From contig NZ_AP025737.1 of assembly GCF_023734115.1 (NCBI RefSeq), positions 186,001 through 250,000 on the forward strand: a stretch of 64,000 nucleotides of DNA. Reading direction: 5' to 3'. Below, in pieces: positions 50,588-58,987 of this stretch. Position numbers and translations under genes: made by a program. The notes beneath the pieces were generated by a model. The model was given only the letters and a program-made list of their open reading frames with translations. It ran no database searches and was not told where the DNA came from. How positions within the stretch are numbered: position 1 is the first letter of the stretch; the number at the start of each line of letters is the position of its first letter. Source of the stretch: Herbiconiux sp. L3-i23 (GTDB taxonomy: Bacteria; Actinomycetota; Actinomycetes; Actinomycetales; Microbacteriaceae).

Positions 50588-51499
50588 ATGACCGACACCC
50601 CCACCGCCCCCGCCGTCCCCACGCTCGACGCGATCGCCCGCCCGGGAGGCGGCTTCGCGATGGTCGCCATGGACCAGCGCGAGAGCCTCCGCGCGATGTT
50701 CGACGCCGCCGGCGCCGGCCGACCCGACGACGAGGTCCTCATCCGCTTCAAGCTTGACGTCGCCGATGCCCTCGGCGACCTGGCCTCCGGCTTCCTCATC
50801 GACCGGCACTACGGCTTCGACCGCGTCCGCGACGGCGGAGTCCTGCCGGCCGATGACGGCCTGATCCTCGCCGCCGACGCCCTGCAGCAGGAGGACGGCG
50901 GACCGGTGGAGGAGACCGAGCTCGACGACGTGGTCGTCGGCGGCGAAACCGATCTGACCGGTGTCTCCGCGCTCAAGCTGCTCATCATCTGGCGCCGCGA
51001 CGAGCGGCGCGAACACCGGGTCGAGCTGGCGCAGCGCTTCATCCAGCGCTCGGCTGAGCTCGGTCTGCTGTCGGTGCTCGAACCCGTCGTCCGTGCGACG
51101 CCGGCCGAACTGGACGCCGGCACGTGGGATCTCGACGCGGCGATCCGCGAGGCGGCGCGCGAGCTCTCGCCGCTGCGGCCGAGTCTCTACAAGGCGCAGG
51201 TGCCCATGTCGGGCGCGGGAACGCCCGCCGAGCAGCAGGCGGCGAGCGAGGCCCTCGGCGCTGCGATCCAAGGCCCCTGGGTCGTCCTGTCGCAGGGAGT
51301 CGAACGCGACCGCTTCCAGGACGCCGTCGAGGCGGCATGCCGTGCGGGAGCGAGCGGTTTGCTCGCCGGCCGGGCGCTGTGGAGCGACGTCGTCGGCGCA
51401 GCCGATACCCCCGCTCGACTCCGCGAACTCTCACGGCCGCGACTCGAACGCCTCATCGAGGTCGTCGACGCGTCGGCGCGCCCATGGACGGAGGCCTGA
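50588..51499 (+). CDS. LacD/YihT-like class I aldolase
   Basis: The 303-residue protein has the TIM-barrel aldolase pattern of the tagatose-bisphosphate (LacD)/sulfofructose-phosphate (YihT) group: AMVAMDQRESLRAM near residues 23-36, ALKLLIIWR near 127-135, LLSVLEPVVR, and SLYKAQVP near 199-206 containing the likely Schiff-base lysine. GGAGAGAG precedes the ATG. It follows the kinase by 22 bp. It would split a ketose (bis)phosphate made by the kinase. Confidence 0.8.
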   Translation: MTDTPTAPAVPTLDAIARPGGGFAMVAMDQRESLRAMFDAAGAGRPDDEVLIRFKLDVADALGDLASGFLIDRHYGFDRVRDGGVLPADDGLILAADALQQEDGGPVEETELDDVVVGGETDLTGVSALKLLIIWRRDERREHRVELAQRFIQRSAELGLLSVLEPVVRATPAELDAGTWDLDAAIREAARELSPLRPSLYKAQVPMSGAGTPAEQQAASEALGAAIQGPWVVLSQGVERDRFQDAVEAACRAGASGLLAGRALWSDVVGAADTPARLRELSRPRLERLIEVVDASARPWTEA

Positions 51500-52173
51500 T
51501 GCCCCGCGTCGGTCTGCTGCACACCGTCCCCGCCCTCGCAGGCTCATTCGACGCCATGCTCAACGGCAGCGATGCCGAGATCGTGCATGTGGTGGACGCG
51601 GGGCTGCTCGCCGCGGCGATCGACCACGGAGTCGACGACGCCGTGCGCGCCGAGGTGCTGCGGCACCTGCGCTTCCTCGCCAACGACGGAGCCGACGCGG
51701 TGCTCGTCACCTGCTCGTCGATCGGTGAGGCCGTCGAGGCCGCGGCCGCGCAGCTCTCCGTTCCCGTGATCCGCGTCGACGAGCCGATGGCGCACGAGGC
51801 GGTCGCGATCGTCCGCGGCGCCGCCGAGGGGCGCGTCCCGCGAGTCGCCGTGCTCGCGACCCTCGACGCGACGCTCGGACCCACCGGACGCCTGCTCGAG
51901 CGGGCGGTCGTCGAGGCGGGCGGGGGAGTCGACGTGCAGTCCTCGGTCGTCGCCGAGGCCGCGTCGGCGCGCGCCGCCGGCGACCAGGCCCGACACGACG
52001 CCCTCATCCGCGATGCGGCGACAGCGGCCGCCGCATCCGCCGACGTCCTCGTACTCGCGCAGGCCTCCATGGCCGCCGCGGTCGCCGACCTCGAGCTCGG
52101 AGTCCCGGTGCTCACCTCGCCCGAGGGTGGAGTCGCCGCCCTTCTCGACGCCGTCCAGGAGGCGCCGGCATGA
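51499..52173 (+). CDS. Asp/Glu/hydantoin racemase-like isomerase
   Basis: The 224-residue protein has the two-domain racemase fold with DAVLVTCSSIGEAVEAAA near residues 66-83 (first catalytic cysteine region). The second half contains VLVLAQASMAAAV near 183-195, where the usual second cysteine is alanine. Loss of the second Cys suggests a reaction other than racemisation, such as a sugar tautomerisation. The start overlaps the aldolase stop (TGATG), after a GGAGG at 51489-51493. The stop overlaps the phosphorylase start. Confidence 0.75.
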   Translation: MPRVGLLHTVPALAGSFDAMLNGSDAEIVHVVDAGLLAAAIDHGVDDAVRAEVLRHLRFLANDGADAVLVTCSSIGEAVEAAAAQLSVPVIRVDEPMAHEAVAIVRGAAEGRVPRVAVLATLDATLGPTGRLLERAVVEAGGGVDVQSSVVAEAASARAAGDQARHDALIRDAATAAAASADVLVLAQASMAAAVADLELGVPVLTSPEGGVAALLDAVQEAPA

Positions 52174-53651
52174 CCGACACCCGCCCCGTCCACCTGCTGA
52201 CCTACGCCGAGCGCCTCGGCGGGGACCTCGCGGGCGTCGCGCGCCTGCTCGACGGACCGCTCTCCGACTTCGGCGGCGTGCACCTGCTGCCCTTCTTCGT
52301 GCCGTTCGACGGCGACGATGCCGGGTTCGATCCCGTCGATCACGCCAGCGTCGACCCGCGGCTCGGCACGTGGGACGACGTCCGCACGATCGCGGCCGAC
52401 CGCGAGGTCACCGCCGACCTGATCGTCAACCACGTTTCGTCCGGCTCGGCGGAATTCGCCGACTGGCTCGAACGGCAGGAGCTGTCTCCCCACGACGGCA
52501 TGTTCCTCACCTTCGACACCGTCTTCCCCGACGGCGCGTCCGAAGCGGCGATCACCGCGTTCTACCGGCCCCGCCCGGGCCTGCCCTTCACGGCGTACCG
52601 TGCGGCGGACGGGCGCCGCCGCCTGGTCTGGACCACGTTCATGCCGAGCCAGGTCGACCTCGACGTGCGCCATCCGGCCGCCGTCGCCTACCTCGAACGC
52701 CTCCTCCGCACCCTCGCCGACGGCGGGGTGACGACCGTGCGCCTCGACGCGGTCGGCTACGCGATCAAGACGCCCGGCAGCGACAGCTTCATGACGGACG
52801 AGACGCTCGCGTTCGTCCGGGACATCACGGCGCTCGCCCGCCGACACGGGCTGCGCGTGCTCGTCGAGGTGCACGCCCATTACTCGCAGCAGCTCGCGAT
52901 CGCGCCGCTCGTCGACCTCGTCTACGACTTCGCGCTGCCGGCGCTGCTGCTGCACTCGCTCGGCACCGGCACGGTCGACCGCCTGACCGAGTGGTTCGCC
53001 ATCCGCCCTGTCAACGCCATCACAGTGCTCGACACCCACGACGGCATCGGCATCATCGACGCAGGCCCCTCCGCGGAGTCGCCCGGCCTCATCTCGCACG
53101 ACGAGATGGCGGCGATCTTCGAGCGCGCGAGCGTCGCGACCGTCGGCCACTCGGACATCGCGTCGGTGATCCCCGCGTGGATGACCCTGCCGCACCAGAT
53201 CAACGCCACCTTCTTCAGTGCGCTCGGCGCCGATCCCACCGCCTACCTGCTGTGCCGCGCGGTGCAGATGTTCGTCCCGGGCGTCCCGCAGATCTACTAC
53301 GTCGGCCTGCTCGGGGGCGAAGACGACACCGCCCTCTTCGAGCAGACCGGTCAGGGGCGCGACGTCAACCGCCACACCTACTCGCCCGACGAGTTCGAGC
53401 GTGCGCTCGGCGAGCCGGTCGCGCAGGCGATCCTCGGACTCGTCCGGCTTCGCAGCCGGCACCCCGCGTTCGACGGGGAGTTCGACTACGAGACCGCCAG
53501 TGACGGCGCGCTGTCGATGCGGTGGATCCACGACGCATCGACCGCGCGGCTCGACATCGTCACGGGCCCGACGCCGTCGTTCGTCGTGACGCTCACGGGA
53601 GACGAGGGCGAGCGCCGGTTCGACTCGGTCGAGGCGCTCGCCCTCCTCTGA
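52170..53651 (+). CDS. GH13 subfamily 18 phosphorylase (sucrose-phosphorylase-like)
   Basis: The 493-residue protein has the GH13_18 pattern: DLIVNHVS, RLDAVGYA with the nucleophile Asp near residue 192, VEVHAHY with the acid/base Glu near 233, and LDTHDGIG near 287-294. Relatives use phosphate to split sucrose, sucrose-6'-phosphate, glucosylglycerol or glucosylglycerate to glucose-1-phosphate plus an acceptor. The acceptor is set by loops and cannot be read here. It is the last gene of the kinase operon, so the acceptor released may be the kinase's substrate. Confidence 0.88.
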   Translation: MTDTRPVHLLTYAERLGGDLAGVARLLDGPLSDFGGVHLLPFFVPFDGDDAGFDPVDHASVDPRLGTWDDVRTIAADREVTADLIVNHVSSGSAEFADWLERQELSPHDGMFLTFDTVFPDGASEAAITAFYRPRPGLPFTAYRAADGRRRLVWTTFMPSQVDLDVRHPAAVAYLERLLRTLADGGVTTVRLDAVGYAIKTPGSDSFMTDETLAFVRDITALARRHGLRVLVEVHAHYSQQLAIAPLVDLVYDFALPALLLHSLGTGTVDRLTEWFAIRPVNAITVLDTHDGIGIIDAGPSAESPGLISHDEMAAIFERASVATVGHSDIASVIPAWMTLPHQINATFFSALGADPTAYLLCRAVQMFVPGVPQIYYVGLLGGEDDTALFEQTGQGRDVNRHTYSPDEFERALGEPVAQAILGLVRLRSRHPAFDGEFDYETASDGALSMRWIHDASTARLDIVTGPTPSFVVTLTGDEGERRFDSVEALALL

Positions 53652-53699
53652 TCGTCGGACTCGGTTCCATGATCCGGGTCCGGTCGCCCGCCGTACCGC

Positions 53700-56183
53700 T
53701 CAGACGGTGCGGCGGGCGATGGTTTCCGCGAAGCCGTACGGCGCCAGTTCGACCTCGTCCTGATCGAAGGCCACCGATCCGTCCTCCCAGGCGAGGCTGA
53801 CGGCAACCGGCTCGCCGCTGGGATTGCGCAGGCGGATCCTCACTCCGCCGTCGGCGAGCGGCCGGAGCTCGGTGAGCACGCGGTCTGCGGGCGAGACGGT
53901 GAGTCCGGCTTCCGCGGTCGTGCCGACGATGCCGTCGTAGCCGCGCGAGTGGAGCGGCTGCAGCAGGTCGCGCCCGAACCGGTGCACGGCCTCCTTCGAA
54001 ACCGTCGCGACGGGGAGGAAGCGGTACCGGTACCGCCACGTGCCGTCCTGGCGGGCCTGGAAGTTCGTGAAGTGCAGGTTGTTCATCAGCCAGCTGTTGA
54101 TGTGACCGTCGGGCGCCGCGAGCTCCCGCGCCCACCGTCCGGTCTGGAAGTCGCCGAGCTGCACCAGGGGAGCGTCGACCGAGCCCCACAAGACGGCACC
54201 GTCCGGTCCGTCGACACCGATGGCGTGCTGGATCGAGTACCAGTCCTTGCTCGTGTCGGGCAGCTGCTCGGCGTCGGCCTCGAACACCGCACCCGCCGTC
54301 TCGAGCAGGAACTGCGGGGACCGGATCGCGAACGGGAAGGCGACGAAGATGCTCTCGGGATCGAAGACCTCGGGCTTCACCAGCTCGACCTCGAGTTCGA
54401 CCAGGTCGCTGTCGTCGAAGACGCGCAGCGTGCTCGTGACGCTGGGAGCCGTCGGCGCCGCGCCCGTCCATCGGATCTCGGTCATTCCGGCGTGCTGCAG
54501 CACCTGAGGCGAGCCGTCGCCGGAGGAGACGGATCGATCGAAGATCGGGCCCGGATGGTCCGGGTGGAAGTCCTTCGGGTTGGTCGTCACCATCGGGTGG
54601 GTGCTGCCCGCTTCGACCTGCTCGACGACGACGGCGCCGAGGCCGTGGCCCGCGTCCCGGTCGATGAGTTCCCGTCCCGACGCACGGTGCACGAGCGAGA
54701 CGACGCCTCCGCGGGAGGGATCGACCGTGACCTCGTAACGTCCATTCGCCGCGGAGTCCGCCTCCCGCGTCTCGGGCAGTGACCGGTCGATCGGGACGAC
54801 CTTCACGCTGAAGGCGGGCACGTCCTCGGCGAGGAAGGTCAGACGCCTCGTGCCGTCGATCTCGACCGTGATGGGCTCGGTTCGATCGACCTCGGTCGGG
54901 TTCACGATCGCGATGGAGTCGGACACAGCGTCCCCGCCGTTCCCGCTGGCGGTCAACCGGAAGAGTCCCTCGACGGCGAGGTCGCGGGCGAAGTCGTAGG
55001 CCGTGTAGGCGAACGCGGCCTTGCCGTTCCAGTGCGAGAAGCTGAACGTCGAGTACGGCTTCGAGTAGGTCTCCCACGAGCCCCAGGTGTGCTCGTTCCA
55101 GAGCATCAGCTGTTCGTCGACCTCGGCGAGATCGTGAGCGATTTCGTCGTCCGATCGGAGACGCACCGGAGCGCGCCGGTATCCCAAGACGGTCGAGAGC
55201 GTCGTGTCGCCGTCGCGCTCGCCGCGCAGACGTGCCAAGGCGAGGGACGACTGCGCCGACAGTGCGAGCGACCGAGCCTCCCGATAGACCGCCACCTCGC
55301 GGGCTGTCGAACCGTGACCGTGCGACCACCAGTCGGCCCACTCGCCGGAGACGACCGGGATGTCGGCGGCCTCCGCCTGCGGGATCAACAGGTCGAGGGC
55401 CGAGTCGATGGTCGCCGTCTCCATCGGGATGTCGGGGTGCGACGCGTTCCAGTGCCGCACCAGCTCGAGGAACAGGGCGGTCGGCCACCGGTTGTCGTTC
55501 GCGGCGTGCACCAGCGCGGTGTCGTAGGGGTAGTCGTCCCGCTCGCCGAGACGTTCGATGAAGCGCTCGATGTTCGCAGTGGCGAGGTCCAGGTCGGCGT
55601 CGATGATGCCCCACTCCTCGCCGAAGCCGTAGTGGGTCGACAGCCAGACGAAGATGCGCTCACGCGAGGGGGCCTCCCACCAGAAGCCGGTCGGTTGCTC
55701 GAACGGCGGCCGCCCGTGGTCGGGGTTCAGCGCCATGACCAGTCGCTCGATGCCGGCCCGTCGCATCGCGGCGACGGAGCCCCACGACAACCCGTTCACG
55801 TCGCCGTGCTGCTGGGTGCGCACCGGGATCCCCGCCTCCGCGAATGCGCCGAGCAGGTCGTAGGTTGCGTCGAGCTCCTGCTGCGAGGCCAACTGCGTCG
55901 GGTTCAGATAACCGCCCGTGACGGCGATCGCCCCCTCGTCGACACGGTGACGCAGGCGGGCGACGTCTCGTTCGGAGGCGGTGCGGAGAAATCCCAGTGA
56001 AGGGCGGGACACTTCGAAGGTCCAACGGAAACCGTCGGGTCCCTCGGTGCCGTGCGCATCGGCGAGATCGAGCACCTCGTGCACGATCTGTCGATGCATG
56101 CGATCGATGATGCGCGGGCTGTTGGTGTAGCCGACATCGTGATGCGTGTGGCCGACGAGGACGATTCTTCTGATGGCGCTCAC
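53700..56183 (-). CDS. GH38-type alpha-mannosidase-like hydrolase
   Basis: The 827-residue protein begins RRIVLVGHTHHDVGYTN, the GH38 zinc-site start, and has QQHGDVNGLSW near residue 125 with the likely nucleophile Asp, then LVMALNPDHGRPPF, a middle domain and an all-beta C-terminal part. GH38 enzymes cleave alpha-mannosides, including mannosylglycerate. It is cytosolic by sequence (no signal peptide). It faces the binding-protein gene at 56425 and shares an operator half-site (56205-56222) with the distant permease genes. The substrate is probably an imported oligosaccharide or glycoside. Confidence 0.82.
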   Translation of the reverse strand: MSAIRRIVLVGHTHHDVGYTNSPRIIDRMHRQIVHEVLDLADAHGTEGPDGFRWTFEVSRPSLGFLRTASERDVARLRHRVDEGAIAVTGGYLNPTQLASQQELDATYDLLGAFAEAGIPVRTQQHGDVNGLSWGSVAAMRRAGIERLVMALNPDHGRPPFEQPTGFWWEAPSRERIFVWLSTHYGFGEEWGIIDADLDLATANIERFIERLGERDDYPYDTALVHAANDNRWPTALFLELVRHWNASHPDIPMETATIDSALDLLIPQAEAADIPVVSGEWADWWSHGHGSTAREVAVYREARSLALSAQSSLALARLRGERDGDTTLSTVLGYRRAPVRLRSDDEIAHDLAEVDEQLMLWNEHTWGSWETYSKPYSTFSFSHWNGKAAFAYTAYDFARDLAVEGLFRLTASGNGGDAVSDSIAIVNPTEVDRTEPITVEIDGTRRLTFLAEDVPAFSVKVVPIDRSLPETREADSAANGRYEVTVDPSRGGVVSLVHRASGRELIDRDAGHGLGAVVVEQVEAGSTHPMVTTNPKDFHPDHPGPIFDRSVSSGDGSPQVLQHAGMTEIRWTGAAPTAPSVTSTLRVFDDSDLVELEVELVKPEVFDPESIFVAFPFAIRSPQFLLETAGAVFEADAEQLPDTSKDWYSIQHAIGVDGPDGAVLWGSVDAPLVQLGDFQTGRWARELAAPDGHINSWLMNNLHFTNFQARQDGTWRYRYRFLPVATVSKEAVHRFGRDLLQPLHSRGYDGIVGTTAEAGLTVSPADRVLTELRPLADGGVRIRLRNPSGEPVAVSLAWEDGSVAFDQDEVELAPYGFAETIARRTV

Positions 56184-56204
56184 GGAGCTCCTTTGCCCAT
56201 GGAT

Positions 56205-56222
56205 TCTGAGAACGATTCCACA
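56205..56222. promoter_or_regulatory. LacI-type operator half-site upstream of GH38 gene
   Basis: TCTGAGAACGATTCCACA is an imperfect 18-bp palindrome centred on CG, about 30 bp upstream of the GH38 start. The right half CGATTCCACA is identical to the half-site at 62401-62410, upstream of the permease genes. This suggests one repressor for both locations. Confidence 0.6.
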
Positions 56223-56306
56223 TCATCGTAGTGAGGCTGCAGAGGCAGAAACAACTAGAGATCCGCGGAAAGTCGCGGCAGTGCAGGAGAAGTGTGCGCG
56301 AAGGGG

Positions 56307-56335
56307 TTGTCAATAACGACGCCCTCAGTCATACT
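56307..56335 (+). promoter_or_regulatory. Promoter of the carbohydrate-binding protein gene
   Basis: TTGTCA (56307-56312) and CATACT (56330-56335) are separated by 17 nt, a good housekeeping-type promoter. It leaves a leader of about 80 nt before the ATG at 56425. Confidence 0.6.
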
Positions 56336-56424
56336 CCACCTGGGAAGGATTCCATGCCCCAGGCGTGGGTCGCCCCTCCGTCTGTGCGAGGACGCCTGGC
56401 GGATCTCTCCTGAGAGGAAAAGAC

Positions 56425-57792
56425 ATGAAGAAGAGGCAGAGGGTTCTTCTCGCTGCGACGGCTGTCCTGTCCGTCGCCGCGCTGACGGCCTGTGGATCAG
56501 GAGGGGGCAACACCGCAGCAGATGTTGACTTCTCCGCGGAGCCCACCGGCACGCTGAACGCGTGGGGCTTCGAGAACGCCGACGACGTCGGCCAGTCGCG
56601 TATCGATTTCGCGGCCGAGCAGCTCCCCGACGTGGAGGTCGAGCTCGACGCGACCGCGTTCGACGCTCAGAAGTTCACCGCCGCGACCGCGAGCGGCAAC
56701 GTCCCCGACGTGGTGCAGATGAGCGCCCGCTTCGTGGGCACCTATGCGGCCCGCAACCTGATCGTGCCGCTCGACGAGTGCTACGCGCAGAACGACGTGG
56801 ACAAGAGCCACTGGTACGAGTCGGTCATGGGCGATGTCACCTACGACGGCGAGATCTACGCCGTGCCGCAGTTCTACCAGCCCCCGGCGATCATCGTGAA
56901 CACGCCGCTGCTCGAGCAGGCGGGCCTCACCCTCGACGACATCGACACCTCCGACCGCGAGGGCCTCCTCGCCGCGGTGACCGCGATGTACGCCGAGACC
57001 GGTGGCAACCCGTCGACCCTGGGACTCGACCCGGCTCTGCCCGGCAACGCGGGTCTGTGGATGCTCGGTGCGGGCGGAACGATCATCGACGACGAGGGTC
57101 GTCCGACGATCGACGACCCGACCAACGTCGAGACGCTCACGTACCTCAAGGAGCTGATGGACGCTCAGGGCGGCTACGCCAAGATCAAGAGCTTCATCGA
57201 CACGTTCGACACCTTCGGTGCCGAGAACCAGTACGTGAAGAACCAGGTCGCGGGTCAGATCAACCAGCAGTGGTACCCGAACGTCCTCGCCGAGAACTCG
57301 CCTGAGCTGAGCCTCAACGCGGTTCCGTTCAAGGACTCCGACGGCAACAACTTCACCGTCTCGTCGGGCACCGCGTTCGTCATCCCCGTCGGGGCGAAGA
57401 ACCCGGCCGCCGCGTGCGCGTGGATGCTGAACCTCACCTCGAACGACGCGTGGATGGCCGCCGGCCAGGCTCGTGCCGACAACATCGCCGCCGAGCCGGG
57501 TCGCATCAACACCGGTCTGTTCACGGGTTCGCCCGAGGCCGACCAGATGATCCGCGACGAGTACGTGGTTCCGACCGGTAGCGAGAGCTTCGACCAGATC
57601 ATCGCCACCTACTACGACGTGGTCGGCAGCGGCCAGTCGTACGGTTCGTCGGCCGCCGGTCTCGAGATCCAGACGGAGCTCGAGAACGCCGTGGTCGCCG
57701 CGCTGAACGGTGAGAAGACGCCGGAGGAGGCTCTGGCCGACGGCCAGGCCGCCGCGGAGCGCGCCTACGACGAGGCCACCGCAGCCGGCTGA
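56425..57792 (+). CDS. Carbohydrate ABC transporter substrate-binding lipoprotein
   Basis: The 455-residue protein has a lipoprotein signal peptide with LTAC at C23. The mature region has the CUT1 binding-protein features: NVPDVVQMSARFVGTYAARN near residue 93, YDGEIYAVPQFYQPPAIIVN near 146, and a mid-domain GGNPSTLGLDP. GAGAGGAAA precedes the ATG. Two permease genes of the matching class lie 2.6-4.5 kb away on the other strand, and a long hairpin follows directly. No ATPase gene is near. Oligosaccharide import is likely; the ligand may be a mannoside because of the GH38 gene next door. Confidence 0.85.
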   Translation: MKKRQRVLLAATAVLSVAALTACGSGGGNTAADVDFSAEPTGTLNAWGFENADDVGQSRIDFAAEQLPDVEVELDATAFDAQKFTAATASGNVPDVVQMSARFVGTYAARNLIVPLDECYAQNDVDKSHWYESVMGDVTYDGEIYAVPQFYQPPAIIVNTPLLEQAGLTLDDIDTSDREGLLAAVTAMYAETGGNPSTLGLDPALPGNAGLWMLGAGGTIIDDEGRPTIDDPTNVETLTYLKELMDAQGGYAKIKSFIDTFDTFGAENQYVKNQVAGQINQQWYPNVLAENSPELSLNAVPFKDSDGNNFTVSSGTAFVIPVGAKNPAAACAWMLNLTSNDAWMAAGQARADNIAAEPGRINTGLFTGSPEADQMIRDEYVVPTGSESFDQIIATYYDVVGSGQSYGSSAAGLEIQTELENAVVAALNGEKTPEEALADGQAAAERAYDEATAAG

Positions 57793-57808
57793 TCCAGCTG
57801 AGCAAGAG

Positions 57809-57840
57809 GGAGGGGCGGCGCCGCAAGGCGCCGCCCCTCC
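57809..57840 (+). terminator. Terminator after the binding-protein gene
   Basis: GGAGGGGCGGCGCC (57809-57822) pairs perfectly with GGCGCCGCCCCTCC (57827-57840) around a GCAA tetraloop, giving a very stable 14-bp GC stem 17 nt after the stop codon. No T-run follows. Confidence 0.75.
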
Positions 57841-57852
57841 TGCGTTGTGAAG

Positions 57853-58544
57853 GACCTCGCTCCGCAACGACTGATCTTTCTTCCTGGTCGCTGAGGAGGC
57901 CGTTCACGGCCGTCGCGATGCGACATGAGTTCTGGGTTGGCCGCTGTGGGGGATCTGCGGCTGGTGTCATTTCGCGACGGGCCTGGCGGCCCTCCTCAAT
58001 GACCAGTGGGGCTCTTCGCTCGCGCGCCGTCGGACGTCGCTCCGCTACGACTGTCCTCTCCTTCTGGTCGCTGAGGAGGCCGTTCACGGCCGTCGCGATG
58101 CGACACGGGTTCTGGGTTCGCCGCTGCGGGGCATCTGCGGCCGGTGTCATCTCGCGACGGGCCTGGCGGCCCTCCTCAATGACCAGTGGGGCTCTTCTCG
58201 CGTGCCGTTGGATGTCGCTCCGCGACGACTGTCGTCTCCTTTTGGTCGCTGAGGAGGCCGTTCGCGGCCGTCGCGATGCGACATGAGTTCTGAGTTCGCC
58301 GCTGCGGGGGATTTGCGGCTGGTGTCATTTCGCTACGGGCCTGGCGGCCCTCCTCAACGACCAGTGAGGCTCTTCGCTCGCGCGCCGTCGGACGTCGCTC
58401 CGCGACGACTGTCCTCTCCTCCTGGTCGCTGAGGAGGCCGTTCACGGCCGTCGCGATGCGACATGAGTTCTGCGTTCGCCGCTGCGGGGGGATCTGCGGC
58501 TGGTGTCATTTCGCGACGGGCCTGGCGGCCCTCCTCAATGACCA
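57853..58544. repeat. Four tandem copies of a ~180-bp hairpin-containing repeat
   Basis: The sequence GGTCGCTGAGGAGGCCGTTC recurs at 57886, 58064, 58244 and 58424, giving periods of 178, 180 and 180 bp. In each copy the left arm GGTCGCTGAGGAGG is matched, about 100 bp on, by the inverted arm CCTCCTCAATGACC (or CAACGACC), so each unit can fold into one large hairpin. A linker of about 60 bp with GTCGGACGTCGCTCCG joins the units. Reading frames cross the array on both strands because 180 is a multiple of three, but no real gene is supported. From 58545 to 58638 nothing is seen. Confidence 0.88.
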
Positions 58545-58638
58545 CGGAATGTCCTCCTCGGCTCCGCTCTCAACGCATCCATCCACGAAACGATGCGGCG
58601 AGGCTCTTGCCGACGAGCCGTTCGGCTTCCCTGGCCTC

Positions 58639-58983
58639 ATGAAGAAGGGCTGGGTGTACATCCTCGAGTGTTCCGACGCGACCCTTTACGTCGGGAGCAC
58701 GAGTCACCTCGAGATGCGGATCCGGCAGCACCTGCAAGGCGAGGGCGCCGCCTACACGCGGTCGCGTCGACCCGTCCGACTGCTCTGGGTAGGGGAGTTC
58801 GACCGAGTCGACGACGCGTTCGCCTTTGAGAAGAAGCTGCAGGGCTGGAGTCGTGCGAAGAAAATCGCACTGATCGAGGCCGCGCAGTCCGATCGGTTCA
58901 AGGCCGCGTCGCGGAGAGGTGTCCGTCCCTCGACGAGTCATGTCTCGACGGCGCACCTCCCCACGATCGACATCGGGGTGTAG
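58639..58983 (+). CDS. GIY-YIG nuclease superfamily protein (UPF0213-like)
   Basis: The 114-residue protein has WVYILECSDATLYVGSTSHLEMRIRQH at residues 5-31 (the GIY-YIG-like pair YIL/YVG followed by the conserved arginine), and EKKLQGWSRAKKIALIEA, with a C-terminal extension. Bacterial stand-alone members are of unknown role; some relatives cut DNA. ATG 58639 is the first good start; the frame stays open upstream into the tandem repeat, so expression may depend on a promoter there. No clear ribosome-binding site precedes the ATG. Confidence 0.8.
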   Translation: MKKGWVYILECSDATLYVGSTSHLEMRIRQHLQGEGAAYTRSRRPVRLLWVGEFDRVDDAFAFEKKLQGWSRAKKIALIEAAQSDRFKAASRRGVRPSTSHVSTAHLPTIDIGV

Positions 58984-58987
58984 CTGC

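Noticed and set aside
57853-58544. CRISPR array
   Set aside because: Units are about 180 bp and similar along their whole length. There are no short repeats with unique spacers and no cas genes.
57599-58545. Possible repeat proteins encoded in the tandem array on either strand
   Set aside because: The 180-bp period keeps frames open by arithmetic. There is no ribosome-binding site or folded-protein pattern, and the inverted arms explain the sequence better.
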